64,000 nt of DNA from Chamaecyparis obtusa (lineage: Eukaryota; Streptophyta; Pinopsida; Cupressales; Cupressaceae). A program made the position numbers and the translations under genes. The stretch is from contig BSBK01003560.1 of the NCBI GenBank assembly GCA_027943335.1, positions 372,001 to 436,000 on the forward strand, given 5' to 3'. Within the stretch, counting starts at the first letter, position 1; each line of letters opens with the position of its first letter. Below the pieces are notes generated by a model that was given only the letters and a program-made list of their open reading frames with translations, made no database searches and was not told the DNA's origin. Shown here one piece after another: positions 34,222 through 47,905 of this stretch.

Positions 34222-36900
34222 GATGGAAAATGAGTGGATTTCACCATCGTTTGCACTGTGGGAAAGTTGGCACTAGATTGCAAAAGATGAGGAATAGGTG
34301 AGGCCACTTGGGTCACTTGGAGGCTAGGGTCAAAAATTTGTTGGATGACGATGTTAAATGTGTTAGTAGGGATGTGTATGGGGTTTGTGGGGTTGAAGGA
34401 CTAAAGTTCTTGTGGAATGGGAGTACCCTCCTATGCGTAGTTAGCCCAGATGGCGAGATGATTCTGGGCTATAATTACACTAACCATTTATGTATAGCCA
34501 AGATGACTCATGAATGCTTCCATAGAACCTGTGGTGGTTTTTTCATTTGGATCCACCCATACATTTTTTATTCATGGTGGTTGTGGATCATATGTTACCA
34601 TAGCATCGTTAGGATCATTGGGGTCGGATGAACTAGTAGCAAGATTATGATCCATATCCTTTCTCTTCTTTGATCATGTCTTTGCAAGCATGAAATGCAA
34701 ATCCTAAGATGGGGAATGAATATGCAATGATGGATGAATGCAAGATGATTCTAAGGAAACCTAAAGATGGAGATGGGACAGACCTAAGGAAGTCTCTTGG
34801 GTAAATGCAAGACTTAGGATGAACCTAAAGGATGTTTGGATAGTGATTGATTGGTATGTTGGGGATGTGCTTAAGGATCTAAGGATTAACTAGTGTCAAA
34901 AGGGGAATGATTTTCCTTTCTTGGTGTAGGATCAAATGGATGGGATTTTCAACCTTAGATAGACTTGTAATCTTTGGAAGATAGGATACTTGTCAATGTG
35001 AGCCAATCTTTGGATCAAGATGATGAGGCCTTCAATGACAAGTACTACCTACCCTAGACAATGCTTAGTCAAAAGGGGTGGGGCTATAAGATGGTTTTGA
35101 TTTAGGATAAGGATTTGAGAAACTCAAAAGGATGTGACACTAAGTGGAGGTTTGGATGGCTTGAATTATTTTTGGATTTGGATTTGGAACAAAGATGATT
35201 GGTTTGATTAAGTGAGATTACCTAAGGGATGATGTAAATGTACTTAAAGGATTATCTAAAATGAAAGGATGCTGAGATAATTTCCTGAGAATTAAAATAA
35301 TATGTCACTCAATAATCCAACTAGTCTTCTCTTTCAAGCCTAACAAAGGCACGGTTTATCTGAAAGCATGCTCCAAACTGCATGATTTTTGTGTTGTAGG
35401 TTACTCTATCGAGTTTCTCTTGATACTTGGTCTCTTCCTTAATTGATGTTACGAGAGGTTGATGATCTTTAAGTTTGCGTTCTACAACTTTCTTCTCTTG
35501 ATATACATGAGCAATTGGTAATTTCACTTTCTTGTGCTTTGTTGAATCAGTCATGTGTCCAAGTTTTCCAATCTCTGAAGGTGTTGACATGCACAATGTT
35601 AGGATCTTTCCAAGCTAGGTAGTGGATGTGGTAAGTGTACGTTGACTTGGATTTTGAACAATCTTTGAAGCTTTGGAAAATGGTGATCTAACAATCCCAC
35701 AAGAGACAGAAATCTTGTGGGAACAACACATTATGATTTGATCTCTCTAGAAAAAGGAATTGAGATTCTGAATGTGTATGTTTGAACAAATGTTTTCATG
35801 GGGTTTGCAACATCAAAGACACGCACAAGCACTTTCTACTCTAAGGAATTTTCTTAACTTGAAAACCCTTACTCACAAACTTAGGCACACACCCAAGAGA
35901 TAATCAGAATACAACCACTGGTGACCACACAATGGATTAACAATGTCGTATTAGCCGACTCCAAATGCTCAAGGATGGCATGATATGGTGAGTGTCTTTG
36001 GGAGGTTACTATCCTCCTTGCACAAATATTATCAAACCTTTTAGGGATAGATCAAGTGGGCCTCTAAATTAATGGCATCTAGTAAGATCTATGGCATCCT
36101 CTCAATCAGTTTATACGTGTGTGACTCACTTAAGAGCCTAGTTGATAATGTTGAAATAATAGGATATTCACCTACCTCAGACTACCATGAACATGCATCA
36201 CCCGACCTTGAGAGGATAAGGCGAGTATGCTCAACACCTTTTTTATATACCAATCGGGGAATTACCGGTTTGAGGTCGTTCTCTAAAGGGGAAACACTTC
36301 GCTCTAGAAAGGCCTCACTAGAAGAAAAACCAATTAAGTTTGATCTTTCTCTTCACCCAAGTTCTACGAAGATTAGGGGAGAGGATATAGATACAAACTA
36401 ATTATTTCTACATCACTTACTTAACAAGGATTTTGCAATGAAAATAAATAGCTCTAAGGAAGTGTTAAAAAACACTCCTTCAAACACACCAAAAAGAGTT
36501 CATTTTCAAATCGAACCTAAATTAGGCTAGGTGTTTTTCTATCTTAGAACGTTAAAAACTCATGTTTAGCATGTAAGGTTCTTTTGGAGTACAAATGAAA
36601 GTTTGATTTTTGCAAGAAAAATAATAAGTATTACTTCCCTTTAGCATTCAAGATTTGTGTGATTTTGTTTTAAGCCCAAATTGAAGTGTTCCATTACATT
36701 GTTCATTAAATTTTAGGCATTCGAGAATTTGTGTTAATTATTTTTTAAACCCAAACTTGAAGTGTGAAGATTTGATTTGTTAATTTTAACCTTTGTTCAT
36801 TTTAAGCCCAAATCAAAAGGATGAAGTGTTGTGTATGCATTCAAGGTTCTTTCTAGTGCAACAAAAGGTAATGTGTAAATTCTATTTTTTTAAAAATTAG
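34222..36900 (-). other. Probable leader/interior of minus-strand LTR element, no gene
   Basis: No supported gene on either strand. Parts at 34700-35280 are rich in degenerate AAGGAT and GGATGA words. A 3.3-kb distance from primer site to the proline-rich ORF is long and may include other insertions. Confidence 0.35.
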
Positions 36901-37375
36901 TTGTGATCCCACCGGTAGAGCCTTCAATCCTATAGGTCTGCACACACACCAAAAATATAGACTATGGAATCGTGATCCCGTGGGTCGTACATGCAATCCC
37001 ACAAGTCTATCAGAATGAAAATGCACTAGAAAGATGTCTGACATAAAATAATTAAAGATTCATACTTGCATTATCCTGCAAGGTCAACTGTAGATCCTGA
37101 CATGTCAAACAACGATCCCGCAGAATGTTAGAAATAATAAAAAGACAGAAAATGGCAAAGGAGACATAATGTGATTTTATGTGGGAATGTGATCCCACCT
37201 ATTTATATTGTGATCCCACTTATTTATATTGTGATCCCACTGACTGTTAGGAAATAGAATAGGATAGAGAATAAAAGGGACAAGACAAAAAGGGGAATTT
37301 CTGTGGTATTGTGATCCCGCGAGTCTATGCCACAAGCTCGCCGACTATGCCAATGATCCCATCGAAGGATGTTTT
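36901..37375. repeat. Iterated TGATCCCRC motif
   Basis: About nine copies of (T/C/A)GATCCC or AATCCC followed by AC, GC or GT, at roughly 36905, 36970, 36986, 37110, 37190, 37211, 37232, 37313 and 37352. Three lie in a 21-bp tandem (GTGATCCCACTTATTTATAT type) near 37189-37242. Confidence 0.7.
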
Positions 37376-37559
37376 TGTTGTTGTGTGACTTTTGATGAGG
37401 GGAATGATGGCACAAATGCTTCTTCTTCCCTCCTCCAACCTAAAAAAAAAACCAAAAAACCCTTGCAACACACTCAAGCAACAAAAAAAATGTTAGTATT
37501 TTGTTAGTTTTGGAAGATAAAATGGATGAAATAGATAAGAAAATGATCCTAGAAGTGGG

Positions 37560-37579
37560 TCCCATCGGACGTGCCAAAA
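37560..37579 (-). other. Possible primer binding site of minus-strand element
   Basis: On the minus strand the LTR is followed by TTTTGGCACGTCCGATGGGA. TGG directly after an LTR, in a TTTTGGC context, is typical of Ty3/gypsy primer sites, but I cannot assign the tRNA. Confidence 0.45.
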
Positions 37580-38742
37580 TATAAGCTATAAAAATGTGTT
37601 TAAAGGAATACAATAACAATGGAAAGCATTCAAAACACAAAATCAAAACCACATATATGATTAGACAAAAGAGAACTAAAATACTTCAAGAAGACTAAGA
37701 TAATGCAAACCTCCTAATCTTAATAAACTCCCTTTGATGTATAGATTTGTCCAAGTAGAGGATTGTGTGCTCAAATGCTTTCTCAAAGCTTCAAAGTGTG
37801 GAAGGATTTTGGAATTAAAAGGATAGAGTTTAGTATTTTTTCTCTTAAAAATGGCATGATAAATTTTCTCAAATGGTAGATGAAAATGAAGGAAAGGAGC
37901 CTTCAATTTATAGGCAAGAGAAGGGTGGAATGAACGGTCAAGATGCAAACCTGAGGAAGGGTGGAGATGCATTTGAGAGAGAGCACATGGATTGTGCTTT
38001 CTCAAATGCCTCTCATTGTGACAAGTGTCACAAGGAGAGAGGATTGGAAGAATGGGGAATGTGACCATTTTGGGAGATGTGAGAGGGGACAAAGGTGTAA
38101 GAAAAGGGTGGAGTGTGTAAGAGAATTTAAGGTTGACATGAGCTGAGGGAGTTAGGGGATGTGAATATGTAACATGAGGGTTGACTAGGGTTGGGTTAGG
38201 ATTTCTTAATCCGTGGATTATGATTGTGCAAATGTTTAGGGAATGATTAGGCTTGGATTAGAAGGCAAGTGGGAGAATTAGGAGGATGTGTTGGGAGGAG
38301 AGAGAATGAGTGGAGTGTTGGATTAGCTAATCACGGATCATTAGATAATTAAGAAGGTTTAGTATGTGTGAATGGGTTGGGTTGAGTTGGAATTAGGGTT
38401 TTGATAGTTGGGATAGGTTAGGTTAGGGGTTAGAATTAGGACCCATGTGCTCAAATTGGATTAAATACATTATTTAATTTCAAGTGAAAGAAAAAAAGGG
38501 ATTCATGAAATAATTTAAATAGATGAGTGCATTTATTTAAATTAATAGAGGAAAGGAATTTAATTAATTATCAGACTATGGGTTGTCACTTAGATAATAA
38601 ATTGGACTATAGTTAATTAATTAAATTAATTAACTAAGGGATGACATAAATTAATTAAATATTTAATATTTAATCAAATAATGCCCTACATTGGAACTAA
38701 ATAGGATTACTCAATTGTGTTAATCAAATTTAGGTGTCTACA
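37580..38742 (-). repeat. Probable LTR (minus strand), about 1.16 kb
   Basis: Read on the minus strand it begins TGTAGACACCTAAATTTG, a common plant Ty3/gypsy LTR start, has a TATA box about 830 bp in, and ends just before a primer-site-like sequence. Only one copy is visible, so the boundaries rest on these signals and not on an LTR pair. Confidence 0.6.
37906..37912 (-). promoter_or_regulatory. TATA box in minus-strand LTR
   Basis: TATAAAT within GCCTATAAATTGAAGG on the minus strand, a strong plant TATA context in the right part of the LTR. Confidence 0.6.
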
Positions 38743-41700
38743 ATATGTATATATGTATAATATTGTATTTTAAAACTATAAATAGCAAATATAATCAATC
38801 CGTACACTTAAACTCATTTCAACAAAAGTGTGGTAAAAAAATACATGGAGATGCAATATCAAACTCTTACCCATCCAAGAAAACAAGCCATAATATTTCA
38901 TAATGGTTATATTAGCACATTTTGAATCAACCGTCAAATATGTGGTAGAAACAACTTTCTATATAAAGTTGTCCCCTTCATAGGGTTTGATAGTTCAACA
39001 ATTAGTCAACCACCCAACTCTATGGAGTGCTCACAGTTTTATTAGCATGTTCTGAATCAAATGTAAACACACATAAGGCACCAAATAGTAAATTCATCCC
39101 CTTCATAGGGTTGAATAGATCAACAAATAGTTGACCACCTGACTCTAAATAATTGATCACTTTTGAAAATTGACTTATTCATTACACTTATATTACCAGG
39201 TACTGAATCTAACCTTGAAAATAAGACAACTAGCATCATGTCATTTACACATTTGTAGCTTCTTATATATACGTAAAATTGCTTTACCAAAGTTAAGCAA
39301 TTCAATCCTTGATTAAAATTTAAAAAACAAATTTAAGGCATATGGAAATAAGAGCTTACAATATATGTATTTCTTGCTTTGAAAGAATCCTTAGATGTCA
39401 CTTGCACAATATTTGTATTTTCTTCACAATAAAAATCCCCACATGCAATTTCCTTTGATATTTCTCCCAACATTGTCCTCACAAAAATATCATGTTCAGA
39501 CGCAGAAACTAAAAATCCATTAACTAAACCAATCAACTCAATTCTTTAGCAAAAACATCTAACAAACATCAAACACACAAAATTTTGGCTTATAGCAATT
39601 TGTTTCCTCTTTCCCCAGAACAAATAGACATCATTTCATTCGACGTAGAATCCAATACAACCTCTATATATTTTTCTTGTATAGACACATAAAGTTATTT
39701 GAAAGTAAATTTTCTTTAAAATAGAAGTTTAACTCGTCAATTTACACACCCTTAATTTCCTATATTAAGTTCCATATAATTTGTTAATATCAACATATTG
39801 CCTTGCCAATTGCAAACATCTAATAGTGAAGAAGGGACATCAACTCACAATGTTACTATTTCCTTCATGGGGAGAATCTTTGTACATATACCCCTCTGAC
39901 ATACTACAAAATCTTATACTGCCCCAATATAGATAAACTAAAATTTTGAAACGTTGAGGAATAAATTTATTTTCAAACAAGGTCCATGCATAAAGACAAG
40001 AGAACCACACCAAGTCATACAACAAATTAGACAAAATAATAAGGACATGAAAAGAAAACAAAATTAGAACACACTAAGTACACAAACATCAAGTTTTAAC
40101 CTATAAATGTTTTCACACCATATTATCAAAAGGCCACAACATTTGCACATGTACTCTTTTCATGCTTACACTTGAGCAGCTTAAATCGCTATCCAAAATA
40201 ATTGCTCATGCTACAGGATGCCCACAAAGGAAACTCTCCTATGCTAACATTCTATGGTCGTCGATTACTTGAAACTTGAACCATGAAAAATGAGAGCTCT
40301 ACAAGTTCTGATATTCCCCTTCTAGACGAATACAAAAACTTAAATATTGTACATCACCCACAATATACACATACATCCTAAACCTAGTTAGGCAAGTATA
40401 ATGTGGCCAACATTAAACAAACTAAAATCTATTATGAGCACACACAAAAAGAACAACTCAATAGTTAGCTTACCCAACATTATTCTTCACACTAAGTTTA
40501 GCCAACACAAAATCATGTAGCTTGCATAAATTTGTTCCATCCAATTCAAGTTTGTCATTCTAACCAATTTTCATGCACAGTCCAAGGATATGAGAATAAA
40601 CCAATTATCTATTCTAGCGTCACACCTGGCTCTCTGACTCCTAACAACCAAGACATTTGCATACATACTATTTATTGGCATCAAAATAAACATCAATAAA
40701 AATTCAATACAACTAAAAGCTAAACCAAAAGAATGCTCTAAGGAGAATTCACTTCCACACTCCCCACATGTGCCATACAATTTTACTTCTAACAATCAAA
40801 TGATATAGAGAAATAAGAAAACACAATGGAAGTAAATGAGAACAAAGCAAACTGCAAAATCATTCCTTTTAGAGGTCAACCACCACCCCATAACTAAGTT
40901 CATCAAAAATATATAATTTACAAAGAATCCCCTAAAAAAAGTGTTCTACCACTAATTTAGATGCTCTTAATTGAAAATTTAGATGCTCTTAGTTGAAAAT
41001 TCATTCAAATAAAGACATGAATAACTGAAAAAGAATACTGACTAATACCAAACCTAAACAAATCTTCCCACTTTTGAAAACCAAATGAATGAATGGCACA
41101 ATCAAAACTCAATTAAAATGCACATAATTTCTAATTGTACTATATCCACCCTATCCAACACTCTTTAAGTCTACTTCCAATTGTCACTACTTTCACTAGT
41201 GACAACTCTCCAATTCACGCTACCCACAAACCAAATGATAGAATGAGAGAATGAAAGCTCTCAAATACCCCGTACTTGGCAAGCACACAATTAAAATGCA
41301 CATCAATTCCAACTACACTATAATCCTCTTGCAAGCACCACTAACATCAGTCTATGATAAAAGTACCACAAACAAGCCTCTCTCTAATATGACAAATGAA
41401 AAGTTCCCACCCAATGGCTAATTCCTAGTGTGAGACAACTTTTCAACACAAAACACCACACAATCAAGCCAATCTCCCAAGGCCGAAAAGTTATCCAATT
41501 CCAGCAGCCAAAATTAGACAAATTTCTAACAACGTGAGACAACATTTTGGCATTAACAACATTATGGGAGAAAAACTACAAACTAATAGACAATTGGCTA
41601 AATTATATTAAAGTATAAATCATAGAAAATTAAATTAACTTATAGAAAATAAAATTTAATTAAGATAAACATATTAAAGTATAAATGAAGTAATGACTAA

Positions 41701-42460
41701 TATTGTAAACATATGAATTTAGTATGATAAGTTAATAAAAATTAAATAATTGGATTTGTTAAAAAATAAAAAGATAAGATTAGAAGGATGTATTTTTAAA
41801 TTGATGAAAAGATTTTTATTCCATGTATTAATGACTAATATTTTAACTATATGAATTGGCTGCCATAAATTAATTGAAACTTTTACTCTAGCAATCATTT
41901 ACCTTAAATGAAAATTGAAGAGAACTGATATAGAGAAAAGATTTCCCACAACACAAATGAGAAGAAAGAGTATTGATTATATTGCTTGAAAATTGATAAA
42001 GGTATTTTACTAGTTTTAAAAATACAAAATGTCTTTCTAAGGATGATGAAATATTACACTTAAAGTTCATAATATATGAAAAACTAGAGAGGTCATGCAT
42101 CTTCATCAAATCTTTTGGAAAGTAAATAACTAAATTAACATAAACTAATAAACAACAATGACACTAATCTTCATCCAACCAAGAGTAGGGTGTTGGTAGG
42201 TGCTCTGTGTACTTCTTGTCCTCATGGGTGTTGGCATCATGTATGGTGTTTCTGGCCTCAAACTTGATTTGGATCATTTTCTCCATATGCAGGTAGCTCC
42301 TGCCAAGTGCTAGTTACTCACTTCTCATAATATCCAAGGCATTCTGCATTATATGATTGCATCCTTCTAACCAACTACCTTGATCTTTTAAGGTTCCATC
42401 TTTGGTACATAATGTAGGCAGTCACATCTTAACTGTACTTTCAAATCCTTCATATTCTGA
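38743..42460. other. No gene seen
   Basis: AT-rich. There is a weak direct repeat around CCCCTTCATAGGGTT (about 38973 and 39097) and a 22-bp tandem repeat TTTAGATGCTCTTAATTGAA near 40957-41001. No coding or RNA gene supported. Confidence 0.45.
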
Positions 42461-44285
42461 TTATAGGGCTTTTGAGTATTTGTCATGCTTGACAATCAAT
42501 TTTTCAGCAAGAGAAATAGAATGAGTGTTAGAAGCCTGATTTAGACACACATCATGTCGCTTTGCTTCTATTCTATTCTTTAACCTCTCATGCTCAAATA
42601 TAGCCACATAAGTTTTATGATGGGAAATCCAGAAACTATCAAGCCACATCATTAGATTTGCAAACCTTAAATGAAGTAGTACTAACATTGTCTCCAACTT
42701 TTTGCATTAGTAGTCATTGGTTTTCCTCTTGTAACTCTTCACACTTATATTTCAACTCCACATCCTCCCTAGAGACGATCCTCATGTTAGTGTCCCTTAG
42801 AGTAGCATTTTCTAACATCAATCTTTCATTCTTTAATTTGAAGGCATTCATTTCCTTCATCAATTGTTTCATTTGAGCTATGTTCATCTTTTCTATGTTC
42901 ACACCACTGTTAGCTATGACAATCAGATCAACCTCTCCTAACTTGAGTGTCATGATATGGCTGAATGATTTCTCTATATCAATGATCTTTGGTCTTTTGT
43001 GAGGAGGATATAATGCCCAAATCAACATGGATTCTTCATTAGTATTGAATGTTGAGCCAATATAAATTTCATTCACTCCTTTAACATTTAGTTTGTATTT
43101 TTTACCATCACCGTGTAAAAAGCTATCAAATACAAGAGTTGCATTTAAGTCCCATCTAGGGAACACCATAATTCCTTCCTTCTACGGAAATTGTCTTCCC
43201 TTATCAGGTGTCATAACACTAATCTCATGGTCAATCTCTATTTTCAACTTATTTAGTAACCTCTGCTCATTTTATGAGGTAATGGTGAGGATTGAATATC
43301 TTAACTTATTGCCCTTTAAATTATACATAAAGGTTTTAAATTCACCAAATTTGACAAATTGGTCATTTGATATAAATGATTCATAAGCTAAGAGCCTAGC
43401 ATCATTATAAATTTTCAAATCCTTGGCTACTTTTACTCCTATATCAAGGAGATCTACATACTCATCAGCTACCATCTTGGACCTTGTTGAAACTCTGAAT
43501 GTCCTTCACTCTCGAGAGAAGACTCCTCACCAAATGATATGTATTCTACATCCTACATCTTCATATTTTGTTCCTGCTCTTGATTATATTTTCAACTGCT
43601 TCCTTAACCTCCTGATCCTCTAGATTGTTGAAAACATCCTCTACAAGAAAAGGGATATGATTGTATCCACTCAAATTCTACTTCTTTCACGCAAAACTGA
43701 TGTAACCTTTGAAAGGTCATATCCCTTTCTTGGGTTGGCCTCCTTGAATTTGTACCGTGGCAATAATTTATCCCAGATGAGATCATATGCCTTAGTGGAA
43801 ACAATGGTAAAGTCACTAAAATTCAATGGACCTAGCATAAAACACTATTTGTGTGTTGAAGCTAGATGCATGAAACAAGAGTAGTCTAATTGTCTGACAA
43901 CTCCCATGTATGCATTTCTAGCAGGGATCGTCTTAAGGAACTTATATGGTGCTCCTTCAAAAATAAAAGCTTGTATTATGGTTAAGTCCTTGTGAACGTA
44001 CCAATCACCCCAGTTATGGTCTACTACCTTCCTCTCATCAAAATCTTTTGGTTTTAAAAAATTCTTAATTTCAGTAGAAATAAAATAGTCACAAGGATGA
44101 TTATAGACCCTGAAAATTATTTTTTACAAATAACTCATCAAAATAGACATAATGAGATTCAATAAATCTAGAGTTCCAAATGGAAGTCCGAATTGGACTG
44201 GCAATGACCCTCCCTCCTTGCCAATTTGTTTAATTTTCAATCCTTCTCGCCATATCCCAATCTCATGGCCATAAAAAAGCATCAT
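42461..44285 (-). pseudogene. Decayed long ORF of unknown, retroelement-like type
   Basis: Minus-strand translation strings together open stretches: GHEIGIWREGLKIKQIG and QFGLPFGTLDLL, then DYFISTEIKNFLKPKDFDER, WGDWYVHKDLTIIQ, ARNAYMGVVRQLDYS and LLPRYKFKEANPRKGYDL. After a broken part come ADEYVDLLDIGVKVAKDL, GEFKTFMYNLKGNKLRYS and MVFPRWDLNATLVFDSF, and a coiled-coil end (MKQLMKEMNAFKLKNERL). Several stops and at least one frame change interrupt it. I recognise no family and no catalytic motif. Overall architecture (globular part, then coiled coil) and the LTR-like promoter upstream at 46.3 kb recall the unknown ORF of the first element, but homology is not shown. Confidence 0.5.
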
Positions 44286-46583
44286 GTGCTACTACCAATC
44301 TTTCCAAATCAATTCTCCATGGGTTACAAACCAATTGATAGTAGGTTCTTCTAGCATAGTGAAAGATAAATAATTCATATCTCCTTATGCTAGTCCACAC
44401 ATCCCCTACATCTTTGGTTGTCCTCATTTTTTTGAACATCGAGCTTTCCTTGGGTAGCCTTCCTAGATTTTGGTACTAACCCCTGCATCTGGTCCAATGT
44501 ATCTTGATGTAGTTTTCATTTTGGTATTTTCTCTATATCAATACAATGTAATTATTCATAGAAGAACCATTTACAAATACTAGAAAAGATAACCTACTTG
44601 GCATTGATTGAAGTATGTCACTCCTTTGTTTGCAAATTTCTTTAGTTCTTTTCCACCACAATGCTCATTCTTAGAGATCTTCTGATAAAACTGACTTCAA
44701 TCAACTAACTATAGAGCAATTGTTCATGTGTGTTATTAATTTTGTACAATCAATCATTAATGCACTAGTTTTCAAAATTTGAAATCTCAAAATGAGACTT
44801 GTTATCATCGTTGAAACCTCCTTGTATTATGATGATATAAACTCCCTCATTGGCATCACATTTATAAGTTAACTTATCATACTGGCAAACCTTTTGAAGA
44901 GTCTCTTTGATGTGTTGTGAATTTCATTCTACTCCATCGACGTAGCTCTCACTGATCTAATTTGCTTCTATAAATAGTCTAACCCTTTTATTATTCTTTA
45001 TTATTTTATTTGAGGAGTGATCAAAATGCTCTCCCTATGAATATTTCAATCAGGGGTCAACTATTTGTCTAGAAACACTTTTTGGTGTAACCTTTGCCGA
45101 TCATTTTGTGGAAACTAGTGTATACTCACCATCAACATAACTTTGTCTTTCAAAAGGGTTTTATAAGTTCATCCTAATATCTTATGTTTCTCCAATACGT
45201 TTCATCAGCACAACATAAGAAAACTTCTCCTGATCGTAGTGTTCAACGATAGTATCGTTGTAACATACACTATCAGATAGGTCATAACAAACTATCCCAG
45301 TGACTATAGTTTCTCCAATATGTACTAGCTCTCTCATGAGTTTCTTTTCCAAGGAACTCACCATACGTTTCTTCGATGGAATTATAAGATTTGCATCGAG
45401 GTAACTTCCATGGGCAAGATTTCAATTCTGCTCCACTCCAATGGTTATAGTTTCCCGAATGAGGATCATTGGTAAAACTCTTGCCGATGCATTTTTCTTT
45501 GTGGTGGTATATTGTATCGATGGAACTTCAGGCGATGTTTGATGATAAAGATATCCTTCATCCACTTAGTTCCATCATCGACAAAATAGCTGAAGTATTT
45601 CCTCAATATAATTTAAGTAGATGCCATCGAAGTAGCTTATGTGATCAAAGCGATCCTTTCCTTTTGTTCTGATAGTGTTCGTTTCCTCAATGAATATTTC
45701 ATCGGTGAATCTTCTTCCGACACTTGATCTGTTACCACTTTCTATTATCGGTGTAAGTTTGAAAAGCTTTCACTGATAATTGAAGCTTCTTCAATAGAGT
45801 ACTTACCCTTATTCGTACCTTCATCAGGTAAACACATAGGATGCTCATTCAATATGACTGAAAGAAAAACCATCAAAGTAACCTATAGTATTAGTCATGT
45901 CTTAATTTCATCTTCTGATAGTTGTTATTTCCACGATGAGAATCATCAGCAAGACCTAGGCCGATGGTGGATCCTAAAGAACTGTCAAAGTAACTTACTC
46001 GCTGCACTTTGATTTTTCTTTTCCGATAGACCAAGTTACTCCAATACCATCTTACTATGTTTGTGCACTTCCATAATAAGAGTAACCTAATTTATTTTCT
46101 CTTGATTGTCTATCACCTCAAAACCTTCTTTGAGGTAGCATATAAATTGATTCGTTGGGTTTCTTTGATAACTCCTTATGTTCAAGTTTCTTTCTCCCGT
46201 AGCTTCCTGATCAGTGTAAAAATAATTTGCCTTCTCTGATATGTCAAGACTTGCTATATAGACACAAACTGAGATCAGAGGAATTGCATAATGTTTTCCC
46301 AATGGGTGATATATTTATAGTGAATAGTGAATTAATGGTTTACGGATGTCTCGTGGGTAGTGATGGAATTGTTAATTGATATTATACTGGAAGGACATAC
46401 CAGTGCTCACATGTGGGTAGTGATTATTTTAAGAAAACTGCAATAGCTTCAACCTTTGATCAAATACAAAATCTTGGTGATGATCAGTGGAAAATGAATA
46501 TTAGAAGAGGTTATTTAAGAATTCTTTGTTTTATTTTGACTCCTAGGAAGTAATAAATTTTGCCAAAATTTAAGGTTCCAACA
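44286..46583 (-). promoter_or_regulatory. LTR-like promoter region with iterated CATCG-type motifs
   Basis: On the minus strand this begins TGTTGGAACC at 46583 (as plant LTRs often do), has TATAAATA about 265 bp in, and between about 46030 and 45060 carries some fifteen CATCGG, CATCGA or ATCGG words. No second copy is visible, so an LTR is only inferred. No coding sequence is supported in this stretch. Confidence 0.4.
46312..46319 (-). promoter_or_regulatory. TATA box (minus strand)
   Basis: TATAAATA in the context CACTATAAATATATCA on the minus strand, upstream of the decayed minus-strand ORF. Confidence 0.5.
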
Positions 46584-46599
46584 CAATACACCACATATA

Positions 46600-47604
46600 T
46601 AAAGTGCATGTCAAAATTTAGTAGTCTTTACAAAGAGCAAATATGAAGTTCAAATACATCTCAAGATAATTTGTTCAAATACACACTCAACCGATATGCA
46701 AAATAAATGTTGTTTAAACATGCACATAAGTGAACACTCTTGCACAAAATTTATATAGAAGTTCAAACATAAACACATATGCTAAACATTGAAATTTAAA
46801 CATGCACAAACTTAATGCCAAAATCAAAGCTATAAACAAAATGAATGTAAAAGTTTTTAACATGCTTCAAAGTAATTTAGTTCAACCACACACAAAGTAA
46901 ATATTAGGGTCCAATACACACAAAGCAAATGCCAAAGTTAGTAAGCAATTCACACAAAGTAAAAGCTAAAGTTAAAACCTTCACACAAAGTTAGCTCAAC
47001 CACACAAGGTGAATATAAAAAAATTAAAACACACTTCACACATATTAACATGCTTCACAATAATTTAGTTCAACCACACACAAAGTAAATATTAGTCTCC
47101 AATACACACAAAGTAAATGTCAAAGTTAGTATGCAATTCACACAAAGTAAAAGCTAAAGTTAAAAACTACACACAAAGCTAGCTTAACCACACAAGGTGA
47201 ATATAAAAAAATTAAAACACACTTCACACATACGAAGTAAATATGCACCTATGTCCAAACATGCACATAAAGTGATTGCCAAAGTTATAACACTTTTGAA
47301 AGTGAAAGTTAATTAAAACACATCCACACAAACTAGCAAACAATAAGGGAAAGTTCAAAGTTTAGAAGACACTTCAAACAAGCAATTTAAAAATGCTTTA
47401 AATGGATGGTAAACTATTTAAAAATGCATTGCAATAAGTTCAAAGTCTAGAAGACACTTCAAACAAACAATTTATGTATGCCAAAATTCACACACATACT
47501 AAACATCGAAGGTCAAGCAAACATGTCACCTAAACACACAAAAAAGGGGAATGCCAACAAAAAATATAACAAGATGTCAAAGTTAAGTCAAACAATAGAG
47601 GGGA

Positions 47605-47644
<40 letters not shown>

Positions 47645-47905
47645 AAGTAATAGACACCAAAATGAAACACACTAAGCATAAAAGTTTAAAAGTCACTTCA
47701 AACAATTAGTGTATGCAAAATTCCAAACACTTACACAAATTGAATCACAAACTTCAAACACACACTTCATGTAAATGCAAGCAAAGTGTCAAAACTCAAG
47801 CATACAAATTAAATGTGAAACAATGTGTCAAAAGACAACTCCAAAATCCAAACTCAAGCTTCAATCAACAATAAGAAAACCAAAATTCAAACATACACTT
47901 CGCAT
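46600..47905. repeat. AC-rich degenerate tandem repeat region
   Basis: Dozens of words such as CACACAAAGTAAATGCCAAAG in loose tandem. Within it a 188-bp unit is duplicated (46861-47048 and 47049-47235) with high similarity. No gene. Confidence 0.8.
47605..47645. repeat. (TC)n(AC)n compound microsatellite
   Basis: About eight TC units followed by about thirteen AC units. Confidence 0.95.

Noticed and set aside
36072..36401. 109-residue plus-strand frame as a host gene
   Set aside because: Opposite to the inferred element direction, no domain, ordinary composition; a chance frame cannot be excluded.
42191..46583. A single 4.4-kb LTR bounded by TGTTGG at 42191 and CCAACA at 46583
   Set aside because: Only one copy is visible, the hexamers are common by chance, and the interval holds a long decayed reading frame; the data do not support these limits.
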